From Enterococcus sp. RIT-PI-f (GTDB lineage Bacteria > Bacillota > Bacilli > Lactobacillales > Enterococcaceae), in NCBI RefSeq assembly GCF_001297065.1, contig NZ_LHOX01000015.1, forward strand, positions 367,249 through 431,248: a stretch of DNA of 64,000 bases, read 5' to 3'. Numbering within the stretch: the stretch's first letter is position 1; every line of letters starts with the position of its first letter. Below the pieces are notes generated by a model. It worked only from the letters and a program-made list of their open reading frames with translations. It was not told the origin of the DNA and did not search any database. This document shows, one piece after another, positions 34,278 to 42,581 of this stretch. The position numbers and the translations under genes were made by a program.

Positions 34278-34420
34278 GCAGTCTTTTTTTGACAAATCAC
34301 CCAATATGTCCAATAACCATAAAATCACATAGGCTATCATTTGAACTATTTCCTCCTAAGGACTACGATGAACCCGTAAGTTGAATAAGACATAGAATAA
34401 TCACGAAGGAGCGAAATCAC

Positions 34421-34555
34421 ATGAAGAAAAAAATGATCTTATTAAGTATCGGTTTAGGCATCGCTGCAGCTGGTGCAGGATATCTAGCGAAGAAGACAGG
34501 TTTCTTTGAAGATGATGCTTGGTTATACGATGAATATGATTCAACATTGAATTAA
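34421..34555 (+). CDS. 44-residue membrane microprotein upstream of oleate hydratase
   Basis: A small open frame, MKKKMILLSIGLGIAAAGAG then YLAKKTGFFEDDAWLYDEYD and a short end. AAGGAG lies 9 bp before its ATG, which supports real translation. One hydrophobic helix (about residues 5-22) is followed by an acidic, aromatic tail, so a membrane anchor with a cytoplasmic or surface tail is likely. It ends 39 bp before the oleate hydratase start, in the same direction, and probably shares its transcript. I do not recognise the family. Confidence 0.65.
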   Translation: MKKKMILLSIGLGIAAAGAGYLAKKTGFFEDDAWLYDEYDSTLN

Positions 34556-34594
34556 CTGGAAGTTGAGCAAGATGTATAAATAGGAGGAAGCGCA

Positions 34595-36289
34595 ATGCAA
34601 AAGAAAAAAGCAATCATGATCGGTGCAGGATTATCCAATATGGCAGCCGCAGTTTACCTGATTCAAGAAGGCAAATGGCAAGGCGACCAAATCACGTTTT
34701 ATTCTCTCGACGATCATGGATCAAATGATGGGGCACCTACTGGGGATGTCACAGATGAATACTGGAACAAGAATCATCCTATGGAGAATCAAAAAGGGTA
34801 TGTGGCTCGAGGCGGCCGGATGTTAAACTATCGAACCTACGTGGACTTGATGGATCTGTTGGATCGGATTCCTTCTGTTACGGAACCAAACATGACCGCT
34901 GCAGAAGATACCCGCGATTTTGATGCGAAACATCGGACATTTGATAAAGCCAGATTATTGGAAGGCGGCAAGGGAATCATTGATGGCAGTCATTTAGGCT
35001 TGAACAATAAAAGTCGTATGTTACTGACACAAATGATCATGATGCCTGACAGTGAAGAAGAAAAATTAGACAATGTCACCATTGCCGAATACTTCAAAGA
35101 AGATCCAGCCTTTTTTGAATCCAATTTTTGGTATATGTGGGAAACAACGTTTGCCTTTCGGACCCGGAGTTCCGCGCAAGAATTACGGCGCTATATGCAC
35201 CAAATGATTTACGAATTTACACAAATCGAGCATTTAGTGGGGGTCAATCGGACACGCTACAATCAATATGAAAGCATCATGCTGCCTTTGATCAATTACT
35301 TGAAAGAACAAGGGTGCCACATCGTCCTCGATCGGTTAGTTACAGATTGGTCGTTCAAAGACACCACGATGCAAGATGAAATCACTGTGACTGGGTTACA
35401 CATGTTGAATGTGACGACCAATCAAGAAGAGTATGTTGCAGTTGATGATGATACAGCTGTTATCTTTACCAATGGGTCAATCACTGATTCAGCGACATTA
35501 GGTGATTTTGATACACCCGCTGCAGAAAATATGGATTACGGTGCAGCCTCTAGTCTTTGGAAAAAAGCGGCTGAGCAGTTTTATAATCTGGGTACCCCGG
35601 ATAAATTTTTCGCGGATCGTGATGCGAGCGAGTGGGTCAGCTTTACTTTGACGACCAAAGACCATCTATTACTGAATGAAATCACACGTATCACTACACA
35701 AGAACCAGGAAATGCCTTGAATTCATTTATTTCCACAACGCCGATTTCGCCTTTGCATCAAAAAGATGTCAATATGTCGATCGTGGTCCATCACCAACCG
35801 CACTTCACCAGTCAAAAACCGAATGAAACCGTCATTTGGGGGTACTTCTTATATCCGCGTCGGGTAGGGGAATTTGTGACTAAACCGTATATCGAAATGA
35901 CTGGGAAAGAAATGGTGCAAGAATTGATTGGCCAGTTGTCTAAAGTCGATCCCGGACCGGGCAATATTCGAGACAAAGAAGCATTGATCATGGATAGTGT
36001 CATCAACAATATTCCTGTGTATATGCCGTATGCCTCTGCATTGTTCAACAATCGTGCCAAAAGCGATCGGCCAAAAGTGATTCCAGCTCATTCCACCAAT
36101 CTGGCTTTCACTGGGGAATTTGTGGAACAACCCTATCAAATGATTTTCACAGAACAAAGTGCTGTCCGTTCTGGGGAAATTGCGGCATTCCACTTTGCCG
36201 GCATACCAATGTCACGGTTGGTACCTACACCACGCTATGACAAAGATTTGAAAACGTTGGCTCGTGCGGCGAAGAAGATGTTTGCGTAA
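34595..36289 (+). CDS. ohyA: Oleate hydratase (myosin-cross-reactive antigen family)
   Basis: A 564-residue FAD enzyme that adds water to the 9,10 double bond of oleic or linoleic acid, giving hydroxy fatty acids and detoxifying them. The N-terminal FAD-binding motif is IGAGLSNMAAAVYLIQEG. Other family segments are YVARGGRMLNYRTYVDLMDLL, TTFAFRTRSSAQELRRYMHQ and LAFTGEFVEQPYQMIFTEQSA. The length is that of the family. AGGAGG precedes the ATG. In other Firmicutes the enzyme protects against antimicrobial host fatty acids. A 44-residue membrane protein gene precedes it. Confidence 0.97.
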   Translation: MQKKKAIMIGAGLSNMAAAVYLIQEGKWQGDQITFYSLDDHGSNDGAPTGDVTDEYWNKNHPMENQKGYVARGGRMLNYRTYVDLMDLLDRIPSVTEPNMTAAEDTRDFDAKHRTFDKARLLEGGKGIIDGSHLGLNNKSRMLLTQMIMMPDSEEEKLDNVTIAEYFKEDPAFFESNFWYMWETTFAFRTRSSAQELRRYMHQMIYEFTQIEHLVGVNRTRYNQYESIMLPLINYLKEQGCHIVLDRLVTDWSFKDTTMQDEITVTGLHMLNVTTNQEEYVAVDDDTAVIFTNGSITDSATLGDFDTPAAENMDYGAASSLWKKAAEQFYNLGTPDKFFADRDASEWVSFTLTTKDHLLLNEITRITTQEPGNALNSFISTTPISPLHQKDVNMSIVVHHQPHFTSQKPNETVIWGYFLYPRRVGEFVTKPYIEMTGKEMVQELIGQLSKVDPGPGNIRDKEALIMDSVINNIPVYMPYASALFNNRAKSDRPKVIPAHSTNLAFTGEFVEQPYQMIFTEQSAVRSGEIAAFHFAGIPMSRLVPTPRYDKDLKTLARAAKKMFA

Positions 36290-36326
36290 GACCTGCAGAC
36301 TGAAAAATGAATACATGTGCCTACAC

Positions 36327-36374
36327 AAAAAAGCTGCTTCCTTGATCCTGTAATCAAAGGTTGCGGCTTTTTTG
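36327..36374 (+). terminator. Terminator after oleate hydratase
   Basis: A stem of AAAAAAGC with GCTTTTTT, extended inward by CCTTGAT with ATCAAAGG, ends in a T run at about 36373. Confidence 0.75.
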
Positions 36375-36684
36375 GTATAGATGATAGTTGTAAACAATAA
36401 ACCAGGATTGCGAGAAGTTTTTCTAAACGATTCAAAACAATTTATAACAGTAAATTATTTAGATATACGACTTAGAAATGGTTAATAAGTGATTGTTTTA
36501 CCAAATGAAATAGCCTAAGACCCCTCTTAAACTATCCATTTATAGGAACAAATTTCCCAATGAAATAACAGTTATCATTTATACGCCCACACAAACTGTA
36601 TTGTTTATATACCAAGGATACGTAAGTTAAGGTATACTTGGTTCGAAATGTGATGAAATGTACCTTAAATGAAGGAGCAGCAGA
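36375..36684. other. AT-rich intergenic region
   Basis: About 310 bp with no convincing gene. It must hold the promoter of the Rgg-type regulator. I looked for a short hydrophobic signalling peptide of the kind that accompanies Rgg proteins and did not find a convincing one. Confidence 0.5.
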
Positions 36685-37536
36685 ATGGAAAGTAATGAAG
36701 TGGTGAAAGCGTTACGGGAAGAGCGCGGGTTTACGATTGCCAAGCTGGCAGAGGGGATCATGAGTCGAGAAGCGTTGAACAAATTTGAACTCAGAGGGAC
36801 ATCAATGTCTTCAGAAAAGCTGACGCAAATTTTGTCAAAACTCAATGTGACGTATGAAGAATACCTTAGTCGTCTAGATATGCCAAGTATGGATAGCAAA
36901 AAAGCGTATGATCGATTGTTTCGTCAAGCTTTAATGCATCCAACTGATGAGAAGTACCAAGCGTTGCAGCAACAATTAGCAACGCAATATGCAGAAACAG
37001 CAGATGTTTTTTTTCAGATCAAAAAAGAACAATTTGCGATTGAATACAATTATATGAAGCATCATACAATAGAGGGCAGTCAATCAGGGATTGCGTACAT
37101 CCAAACCTATTTAAATAGTATCGACACATGGGGGAAATTTGAAATATCGATTTTTGGCAGTTGCATGTTCGCTTTTACGAATGATTATATTTATGGTAAT
37201 TTGAATCGGTTGAATCGTCGAATCCATTCATTGATCAAAGAGTCGACTATCCATAGTGAGTTCTCTCATATTTTATTGAATGCGTTGATTTTGCTGGTAG
37301 CGATCAGAAAAGATTATACTTACGGGCCTAAGCTGTTGGCTCAATTGCTTGAATATACCAATGATACAACTTATATGTATGAAAAAATTTGCGGCAATAT
37401 TTTCCAACAAGTCGTCGATAAGAAAGCCCAATTTACGATTCACGATGTTGAAAAGGAATTATCGATTTTGCGCTATCTAGGCTATGATGAAGTGGTAGCA
37501 GGTATCGAAAGTGTACTGGTGGCACACAACACCTAG
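36685..37536 (+). CDS. Rgg/GadR/MutR-family transcriptional regulator
   Basis: A 283-residue regulator. The N-terminal XRE helix-turn-helix (VVKALREERGFTIAKLAEGIMSREALNKFE) is followed by a long all-helical TPR-like domain, as in peptide-responsive Rgg proteins. Family members control bacteriocin, competence or stress genes. AAGGAG lies upstream. It is convergent with the P-type ATPase gene across a shared terminator. No cognate peptide gene is evident, so its signal is unknown. Confidence 0.88.
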   Translation: MESNEVVKALREERGFTIAKLAEGIMSREALNKFELRGTSMSSEKLTQILSKLNVTYEEYLSRLDMPSMDSKKAYDRLFRQALMHPTDEKYQALQQQLATQYAETADVFFQIKKEQFAIEYNYMKHHTIEGSQSGIAYIQTYLNSIDTWGKFEISIFGSCMFAFTNDYIYGNLNRLNRRIHSLIKESTIHSEFSHILLNALILLVAIRKDYTYGPKLLAQLLEYTNDTTYMYEKICGNIFQQVVDKKAQFTIHDVEKELSILRYLGYDEVVAGIESVLVAHNT

Positions 37537-37544
37537 TTGTACGT

Positions 37545-37593
37545 AAAAATAGTCCGATCCCCCTCAAATATGAGGGCGTATCGGACTATTTTT
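37545..37593. terminator. Bidirectional terminator
   Basis: AAAAATAGTCCGAT (37545-37558) pairs exactly with ATCGGACTATTTTT (37580-37593), with an inner CCCTCA/TGAGGG helix. Confidence 0.9.
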
Positions 37594-37602
37594 CATTGGG
37601 GA

Positions 37603-39963
37603 TTATACTTTGGATATCTTCGGCAGCGCACGTTTTTTCTTGTATTGACGCATCAACTGTTTCATCCATCGTTCAACAAATCGCTGCATATACGTGGCAT
37701 AGTTCAATAAAGCAATCAGCAAGATGAGATTCATGTAGGTTGTGTTGCCTAAATTAAAGAGGTTTTGCCCGATGATCAAAGCAACAAAATAGAAAAATTG
37801 GGTACAAAAGAATATCGTTGTTCGATATTTATTGATAGGTGGGTAGACTTTTCTTTGCAACAACCTATAATTCCAAGCCGTAAAAATAATACTCATGATC
37901 GAAAGGGCTTGCGTGCTGCTATTGAACCAATACCCGACATTGATGATCAGCAAGGTGCCGATCGAGATGGTCATCGCTGCCGGAAAAGCCTGTTGGAAAA
38001 TCGTTGTCATAAAGTCTCCCTTGATCCGCTTGAAATCTGGTTCGAAGTTCAAGAAGAAAGTCGGGATGCCGACAAAGCAGGCATTGATCATCGTTAATTG
38101 AATCGGTTCAAATGGATAGGTAGTCCCTGAAAGCAAGGTACCAATGGTAATGATGATCGAGAACAATACTTGGACCAAGACCAATGAACCTGAGCGGGTA
38201 ATATTGTTGATGACGCGGCGCCCTTCATCCATTACGGATGGCAATGCCGCAAATTGGTTTTCCAATAGCACCAAATTCGCTACTTGTCGAGCAGCGTCAA
38301 CACCTGATGCCATCGCGATCGAGCAATCCGCTGCTTTCAATGCCAGGACATCGTTGACACCATCGCCAGTCATCGCCACTGTATGACCAAGTTCTTTGAG
38401 ATAAAGCACCATTTCCTTCTTTTGCTGTGGGGTAACACGACCGAAAATTTGATACCTGCCAACAGCTTCCTTCAATTCGACAGCTGTTAAAGTAGATACG
38501 TCAATGTAGTTTGCAGCTCCGGGCAGATTGACCTTCTTGGCGATTTTGCTGACAGTAACTGGGTCATCCCCAGAGATGACTTTGCATTGAATGCCTTGAG
38601 ATCGGAAGTAGTCCAAAGTAGCTTCAGCGTCTGAGCGAATCGTATCTGATAAGAGAAAAAAGCCCAGCGCTTCTATGTCTGTCAAGGATTGATCGATCTC
38701 GTAGGCATGAGGACTATGGGCCAGGAGTATCACGCGATAGCCTTCTTCGGCAAATTGTTTTTCATTTTGCAAAAGCTGTTTGTCCGTTTGCGAGAGTAAA
38801 ATCGAGGGCGCACCTATAAAGTAAGTGCCTTGTTCTGCAAATGTCACACAACTATATTTGCGGTCGGAAGAAAAGGGCGTCACTTGCTGCATCGAAAAAG
38901 TTGAAACGGAGTCATAATGCGCCCGCAACGCAAGCGCAGTCGGGTTTTGGTCAGGTAGCTGTGCCAATAGATTTTGTGTGATCAGCGGGATATCTGCTGA
39001 ATCCGTCAGCGGGATCACTTTTTCGACGGTCATTTTTCCTTCGGTGATCGTGCCTGTTTTGTCCAAACAAAGCACATCGACCCGTGCCAACGCGTCAATA
39101 CAGTTCAATTCTTGGACCAATACTTTGCGACGTGCGAGATAGACAGCACTGATGGTTAATGTCACACTAGTCAATAAGAATAAGCCTTCAGGAAACATGC
39201 CTACAGCTGCAGCTACTGTTCGTAAAATCGCTGTATCGAAGGGGGCGTGAGAAAAGAAGTATTGTTTCGCGAACAACAGGCTGCATAGTGGAACCAGGAT
39301 CAAACTGATCCAGCGAATGATTCTATTCAAACTCCCTTGGATCAAGTAAGTCTGGCGCTTGCTGGCTTTTGCTTCTTTATTGATTTTTTCGATATAGTTG
39401 TCTGCACCCACATGGATCACTTGGCAGACAGCTTCACCTGAAGTGACAAAGCTCCCTGAAAATAAGGCATCACCTGCTTGTTTATAAATACTATCTACTT
39501 CACCAGTCAACAAGGACTCGTTGACTTCTAGCGTCCCAGAGATGACCTGCGCATCTGTAGGGACTTGATCCCCATTTTTAAGTAGGATTTGGTCATCAAG
39601 GACGAGTGTTTCGATCGGTAGCTGCGTTAGGGTGCCGTCACGATACACATCGACCTTAGCGACTTTCAACAGAGCCATCTTATCCAAAGTTCGCTTCGAA
39701 CGGATTTCTTGGAACAGGTTGATGATGACGTTGCTGAATACCACGAAGACGAACAGCCCATTCTGATACGCACCTGTGAGGCAGACGAGTAAGAAAAGCA
39801 CTGTGTTGATCAAATTAAAGAAAGTAAAAATGTTGCTGCAGATGATTTTTGGATAAGAATTGGCATGGTCTTTTTTTGTTTTGTTGACAGCGCCGCGCTG
39901 CACACGGTGTTTGACCTCAGATGCTGTCAATCCTTTTATGGTTTTGATGTCGATTCTTCTCAT
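37603..39963 (-). CDS. Cation-translocating P-type ATPase (CtpE-like)
   Basis: A 786-residue ion pump. The actuator loop TGEV (153-156), the ion-site helix PEGL (258-261), the phosphorylation site DKTGT (301-305) and the hinge GDGVNDVLALKAADCSIAM are all present. The PEGL motif and the absence of an N-terminal metal-binding domain resemble mycobacterial CtpE, a calcium exporter, rather than copper pumps. About ten transmembrane segments are arranged as expected. The GAGAGG ribosome site lies directly against the ATG, which is unusually close. It appears to be a single-gene unit. Confidence 0.92.
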   Translation of the reverse strand: MRRIDIKTIKGLTASEVKHRVQRGAVNKTKKDHANSYPKIICSNIFTFFNLINTVLFLLVCLTGAYQNGLFVFVVFSNVIINLFQEIRSKRTLDKMALLKVAKVDVYRDGTLTQLPIETLVLDDQILLKNGDQVPTDAQVISGTLEVNESLLTGEVDSIYKQAGDALFSGSFVTSGEAVCQVIHVGADNYIEKINKEAKASKRQTYLIQGSLNRIIRWISLILVPLCSLLFAKQYFFSHAPFDTAILRTVAAAVGMFPEGLFLLTSVTLTISAVYLARRKVLVQELNCIDALARVDVLCLDKTGTITEGKMTVEKVIPLTDSADIPLITQNLLAQLPDQNPTALALRAHYDSVSTFSMQQVTPFSSDRKYSCVTFAEQGTYFIGAPSILLSQTDKQLLQNEKQFAEEGYRVILLAHSPHAYEIDQSLTDIEALGFFLLSDTIRSDAEATLDYFRSQGIQCKVISGDDPVTVSKIAKKVNLPGAANYIDVSTLTAVELKEAVGRYQIFGRVTPQQKKEMVLYLKELGHTVAMTGDGVNDVLALKAADCSIAMASGVDAARQVANLVLLENQFAALPSVMDEGRRVINNITRSGSLVLVQVLFSIIITIGTLLSGTTYPFEPIQLTMINACFVGIPTFFLNFEPDFKRIKGDFMTTIFQQAFPAAMTISIGTLLIINVGYWFNSSTQALSIMSIIFTAWNYRLLQRKVYPPINKYRTTIFFCTQFFYFVALIIGQNLFNLGNTTYMNLILLIALLNYATYMQRFVERWMKQLMRQYKKKRALPKISKV

Positions 39964-40259
39964 CCTCTCTGTTTATTGAATAATATATTATATAGTGTAC
40001 AAATATATCTAGCGACTGTAATCAGTCTTGAGTCCCGGATAGGGCATGATTCATGTTGGGGTGAATCAAATGTGTTGTGTAAAATATAGCATATCCTGGC
40101 AAGAATAAGTCGTTTCATTTTTGTCACTTGGTCGTTAGAATCAAAGTGACGATATGCGTAACAAAAAATGAACAGGTTGAAATACCTATAAATATGCTAT
40201 GATAAAAAATAAATGGCGCATGAAAATATTTGTTTATGAGAGTAAAGGAGTCCGCTGGG

Positions 40260-40793
40260 ATGGGGAAACATACGAATGAGATCGAAACCAAATCAAATGA
40301 AGAATTACTTATGTTGTACAGTGAAATATTAACTGAATTAAATCACCGCAAAGTAGTTAGAACATATAACAGCCCTGTAGGGGATTATGCAGAGTGGCTT
40401 GTTTGTAATACATTAGGCTTACAGATGGCAAATAACTCAAATAAAGGATTTGATGCGATTGATCCAAAGTGTGGATTGCGTTTTCAAATAAAAAGTCGTT
40501 GGGTGAGAGGTCCGCTCAACAAGATATGCTTGTCGCCTATTAGAGCAAAAGATGCTGATGATTTTGATATCCTTTTAGTTATTTTATTTGATGCTTCTTT
40601 TGGTGTTCAGCATGTGTATCAAATGGAAAGTAAACTAGTAATGGAATACGGGAAATGGCGCAAGCATCTAAATGGGTATATCCTAAGAATGAGTTTTGGC
40701 TTACGATCTGACTCTAGGGTAGAGGAGATAACAGAAACCTTTCGGTCAAATTTGAGGTATGATTCGTCATTAACGGATATGTCTCTTAGTTAA
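40260..40793 (+). CDS. PD-(D/E)XK-like protein, probably DUF6998-type
   Basis: A 177-residue protein. Its core reads GDYAEWLVCNTLGLQMANNS, then KGFDAIDPKCGLRFQIKSRW. An early Glu, a central Asp and a Q-x-K triad follow the order of the restriction-nuclease fold, with Gln replacing the second acid. I recall this pattern from DUF6998 proteins but could not verify it. AAAGGAG lies 9 bp before ATG 40260, so I reject an earlier start at 40230. It stands alone between a P-type ATPase and a MazG-like gene. Catalysis is uncertain because of the Gln. Confidence 0.65.
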   Translation: MGKHTNEIETKSNEELLMLYSEILTELNHRKVVRTYNSPVGDYAEWLVCNTLGLQMANNSNKGFDAIDPKCGLRFQIKSRWVRGPLNKICLSPIRAKDADDFDILLVILFDASFGVQHVYQMESKLVMEYGKWRKHLNGYILRMSFGLRSDSRVEEITETFRSNLRYDSSLTDMSLS

Positions 40794-40835
40794 GAATAGT
40801 TCGATGAATGAATTTAAATTGGGGGAGTACTTTTC

Positions 40836-41153
40836 ATGGAAAAAAAAAATAGGTCAATGGACCGCATCAATCAATTTCGAGATGAACGCAACTGGCGACA
40901 GTTCCATAACGAAAAAGACTTAGCCTTGTCGATCTCCATCGAAGCAGCAGAATTGCTGGAGATTTTTCAATGGAAAACGTCGGAGGAAGCGTTGAAAGAC
41001 TTTGAACACTTGAAAGAAGAAATCGCAGATGTGCTGATCTATAGCTATATGCTGGCTGATAATTTGAATTTGGATATCGATGAGATCATCCAAGAGAAGC
41101 TGATCAAAAACAACCTGAAATACCCTGTAGATCAAAGCCGTGGGCTGAAATAG
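40836..41153 (+). CDS. MazG-like nucleotide pyrophosphohydrolase
   Basis: A 105-residue all-alpha NTP pyrophosphatase. The metal-binding pattern is clear: EAAELLEIFQWK with EEIADVLIYSYMLAD, the ExxE...ExxD arrangement of the MazG/RS21-C6 group. The size matches single-domain members that hydrolyse non-canonical or surplus dNTPs to the monophosphate. GGGGGAG precedes the ATG. A strong terminator follows at once, so it ends a transcript that may include the preceding nuclease-like gene. Confidence 0.9.
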   Translation: MEKKNRSMDRINQFRDERNWRQFHNEKDLALSISIEAAELLEIFQWKTSEEALKDFEHLKEEIADVLIYSYMLADNLNLDIDEIIQEKLIKNNLKYPVDQSRGLK

Positions 41154-41161
41154 CAGAAAAA

Positions 41162-41186
41162 AAGGGCGAATCTTCGCCCTTTTTTG
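41162..41186 (+). terminator. Terminator after the MazG-like gene
   Basis: AAGGGCGAA pairs with TTCGCCCTT around a tight loop, followed by Ts. Confidence 0.85.
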
Positions 41187-41292
41187 ATTAAGCATATGAA
41201 GTGAACTGCAAAAAAGCCTGAACAGACCTTTAGGTGAATCCCAATACATCCACGAGGTGTTTATAGCTAGCTCATGCCATACCGGATATCAA

Positions 41293-41613
41293 TCAATGCC
41301 CGCTCGTAAATTTGATGCCCAAGATACCGACAATGAGTAATACCACGAAAAACCAAGTCAACAGTGACAACTGATCCTTAAACAAGATAACCCCAACAAT
41401 GATCGAGCCCACTGCACCAATGCCTGTCCATACAGGGTAGGCGATACTCAAAGGCAATTGTTTGACAGCTAAAGCCAAGAAGCCAAAACTAAAGACCATG
41501 CCAATCACTGTGAGGACACTATACCAAAGCTGACTAAATCCATTACTCAATTTCATCGTACTTGCCCAAACAACTTCAAATAACCCACCTAATAATAAAT
41601 ATATCCATGTCAT
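41293..41613 (-). CDS. Small multidrug resistance family transporter, guanidinium exporter type (Gdx/SugE)
   Basis: A 106-residue four-helix transporter that works as an antiparallel dimer. It has the Gdx hallmarks: the essential E13 in GGLFEVVWASTMKLSNGF and the later YPVWTGIGAVGSIIVG. This subfamily exports guanidinium ion in exchange for protons. I placed the start at 41613, where AAGGAGG lies upstream; an in-frame start 11 codons earlier would place it inside the terminator tail of the leader. The single gene is preceded by a structured leader with its own terminator. Drug transport is possible but less likely. Confidence 0.92.
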   Translation of the reverse strand: MTWIYLLLGGLFEVVWASTMKLSNGFSQLWYSVLTVIGMVFSFGFLALAVKQLPLSIAYPVWTGIGAVGSIIVGVILFKDQLSLLTWFFVVLLIVGILGIKFTSGH

Positions 41614-41634
41614 CTGACATTCCTCCTTACACAT

Positions 41635-41686
41635 AAAAAAAAGCATCTAGCCAACTCTACTAAGACCTAAAGAGTTGTCTACATAC
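41635..41686 (-). terminator. Leader terminator (attenuator) in front of the SMR exporter gene
   Basis: On the minus strand GTATGTAG pairs with CTAGATGC (one mismatch), and inside it CAACTCT pairs with AGAGTTG. Eight Ts follow at 41642-41635. The terminator lies between the promoter and the start codon, so expression requires that it be avoided. Confidence 0.75.
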
Positions 41687-41712
41687 TGGGATCACCCGGT
41701 GGTGATTTTTTT
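41635..41712 (-). promoter_or_regulatory. Candidate riboswitch leader, possibly guanidine-responsive
   Basis: Minus-strand order is: promoter, a short hairpin ATCACC-ACCG-GGTGAT (41706-41691), then the terminator hairpin, then the exporter gene. A conserved-looking small hairpin followed by an intrinsic terminator before a guanidinium exporter matches the layout of guanidine riboswitches, perhaps the class IV (mepA motif) type. I cannot confirm the class by eye. Confidence 0.5.
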
Positions 41713-41723
41713 ATAATGAGGCT

Positions 41724-41752
41724 ATTATTGCACGTTTAAAACAGAAGGTCAA
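41724..41752 (-). promoter_or_regulatory. Promoter of the SMR exporter transcript
   Basis: On the minus strand TTGACC (41752-41747) and AATAAT (41729-41724) are spaced by exactly 17 bp. Transcription would begin just upstream of the structured leader. Confidence 0.65.
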
Positions 41753-41787
41753 TAAAAGCATCATTGTTATCATTTGTTCAATCCCAT

Positions 41788-41804
41788 ATAGTGTCGTACA
41801 CTAT
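41788..41804. promoter_or_regulatory. Inverted repeat before the lipoprotein gene
   Basis: ATAGTGT and ACACTAT flank three bases, 32 bp before the start codon. It is a possible operator overlapping the promoter. Confidence 0.4.
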
Positions 41805-41835
41805 TGATATAGTAAATAAAAACGAGGTGAGTAGA

Positions 41836-42489
41836 ATGAAAAAAATGACAACTACATGGCTGCTGGTCTCTCTTTTCGTGTTAGCTGCCTGTGGTGATAC
41901 GGCAACAAGTTCCCCTAGCGACAGCAGTCAGACAAGTAGCGCATCGTCCCTTTCATCGACTACAGTGAGTCAATCATCTACCGAAACGAGCACCGTGACC
42001 AGTACAACAGATGGCACGAGTACGACGCAAACCTCAGGGGCAGAAACAAACCCGCAAGCTACACTGTGGAATGAAGACAAGGCAGCGCAATTGCGTAGTT
42101 TTATGGATGACTGGGGGGCAGAGATGGGGCAGACGTATCAAGCCTACAGCCCTGGGAACAACGTTGATTTATACGGATTGGCTTTGCCAGATGGTGTCCT
42201 CAGCGGGTCAGACAAATGGCAAGCGGTGATTGATGATACACCGATCGACATTGCCTGGTCTGATACAGGAGAATCAAGTGCGGCATATAATCTAGTGGCG
42301 GTCTATTCTGACGCAGAAACACAAGATTATCTAGACAAACATGTCTATTTCTTTACGGTACACAATGGCAGTCCGCTTGTATTGGTCACTAGTCAAAACC
42401 AAGGGAACGAAAATGATTATTTGTATTTCACGGAAACAGAGAATGCGAAGTTGAAAGAAGGCTTCAAGCAGATTATCCAAGCGTCCTAA
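41836..42489 (+). CDS. DUF4767-type lipoprotein
   Basis: A 217-residue surface lipoprotein. The lipobox LAAC follows a short signal (KKMTTTWLLVSLFV). Residues 22-70 are a Ser/Thr-rich linker, typical of cell-wall-spanning regions. The C-terminal domain (WNEDKAAQLRSFMDDWG, then YGLALPDGVLSG) matches DUF4767, a domain common on enterococcal and streptococcal lipoproteins and without known function. I placed the start at 41836, after GAGGTGAG; a frame from 41764 would put the signal peptide internally. It is monocistronic. Confidence 0.8.
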   Translation: MKKMTTTWLLVSLFVLAACGDTATSSPSDSSQTSSASSLSSTTVSQSSTETSTVTSTTDGTSTTQTSGAETNPQATLWNEDKAAQLRSFMDDWGAEMGQTYQAYSPGNNVDLYGLALPDGVLSGSDKWQAVIDDTPIDIAWSDTGESSAAYNLVAVYSDAETQDYLDKHVYFFTVHNGSPLVLVTSQNQGNENDYLYFTETENAKLKEGFKQIIQAS

Positions 42490-42547
42490 CCAGAGATAGG
42501 TCAAAAGCATGAGAGGCAGCAAGCAAGAAAATATCCTTCGACACATA

Positions 42548-42581
42548 GACCACAACCAACTCGCTTAAGTTGGTTGTGGTC
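42548..42581. terminator. Hairpin between the convergent lipoprotein and LysR genes
   Basis: A perfect 14-bp stem (42548-42561 with 42568-42581) with a six-base loop. Neither side has a long T run, so termination is probable but not certain. Confidence 0.55.

Noticed and set aside
34163..34384. Plus-strand frame of 73 codons after the sensor kinase
   Set aside because: It spans the terminator hairpin and has no ribosome site or family pattern.
40920..41249. Minus-strand frame of 109 codons over the MazG-like gene
   Set aside because: It is the reverse strand of a well-defined enzyme gene and crosses its terminator.
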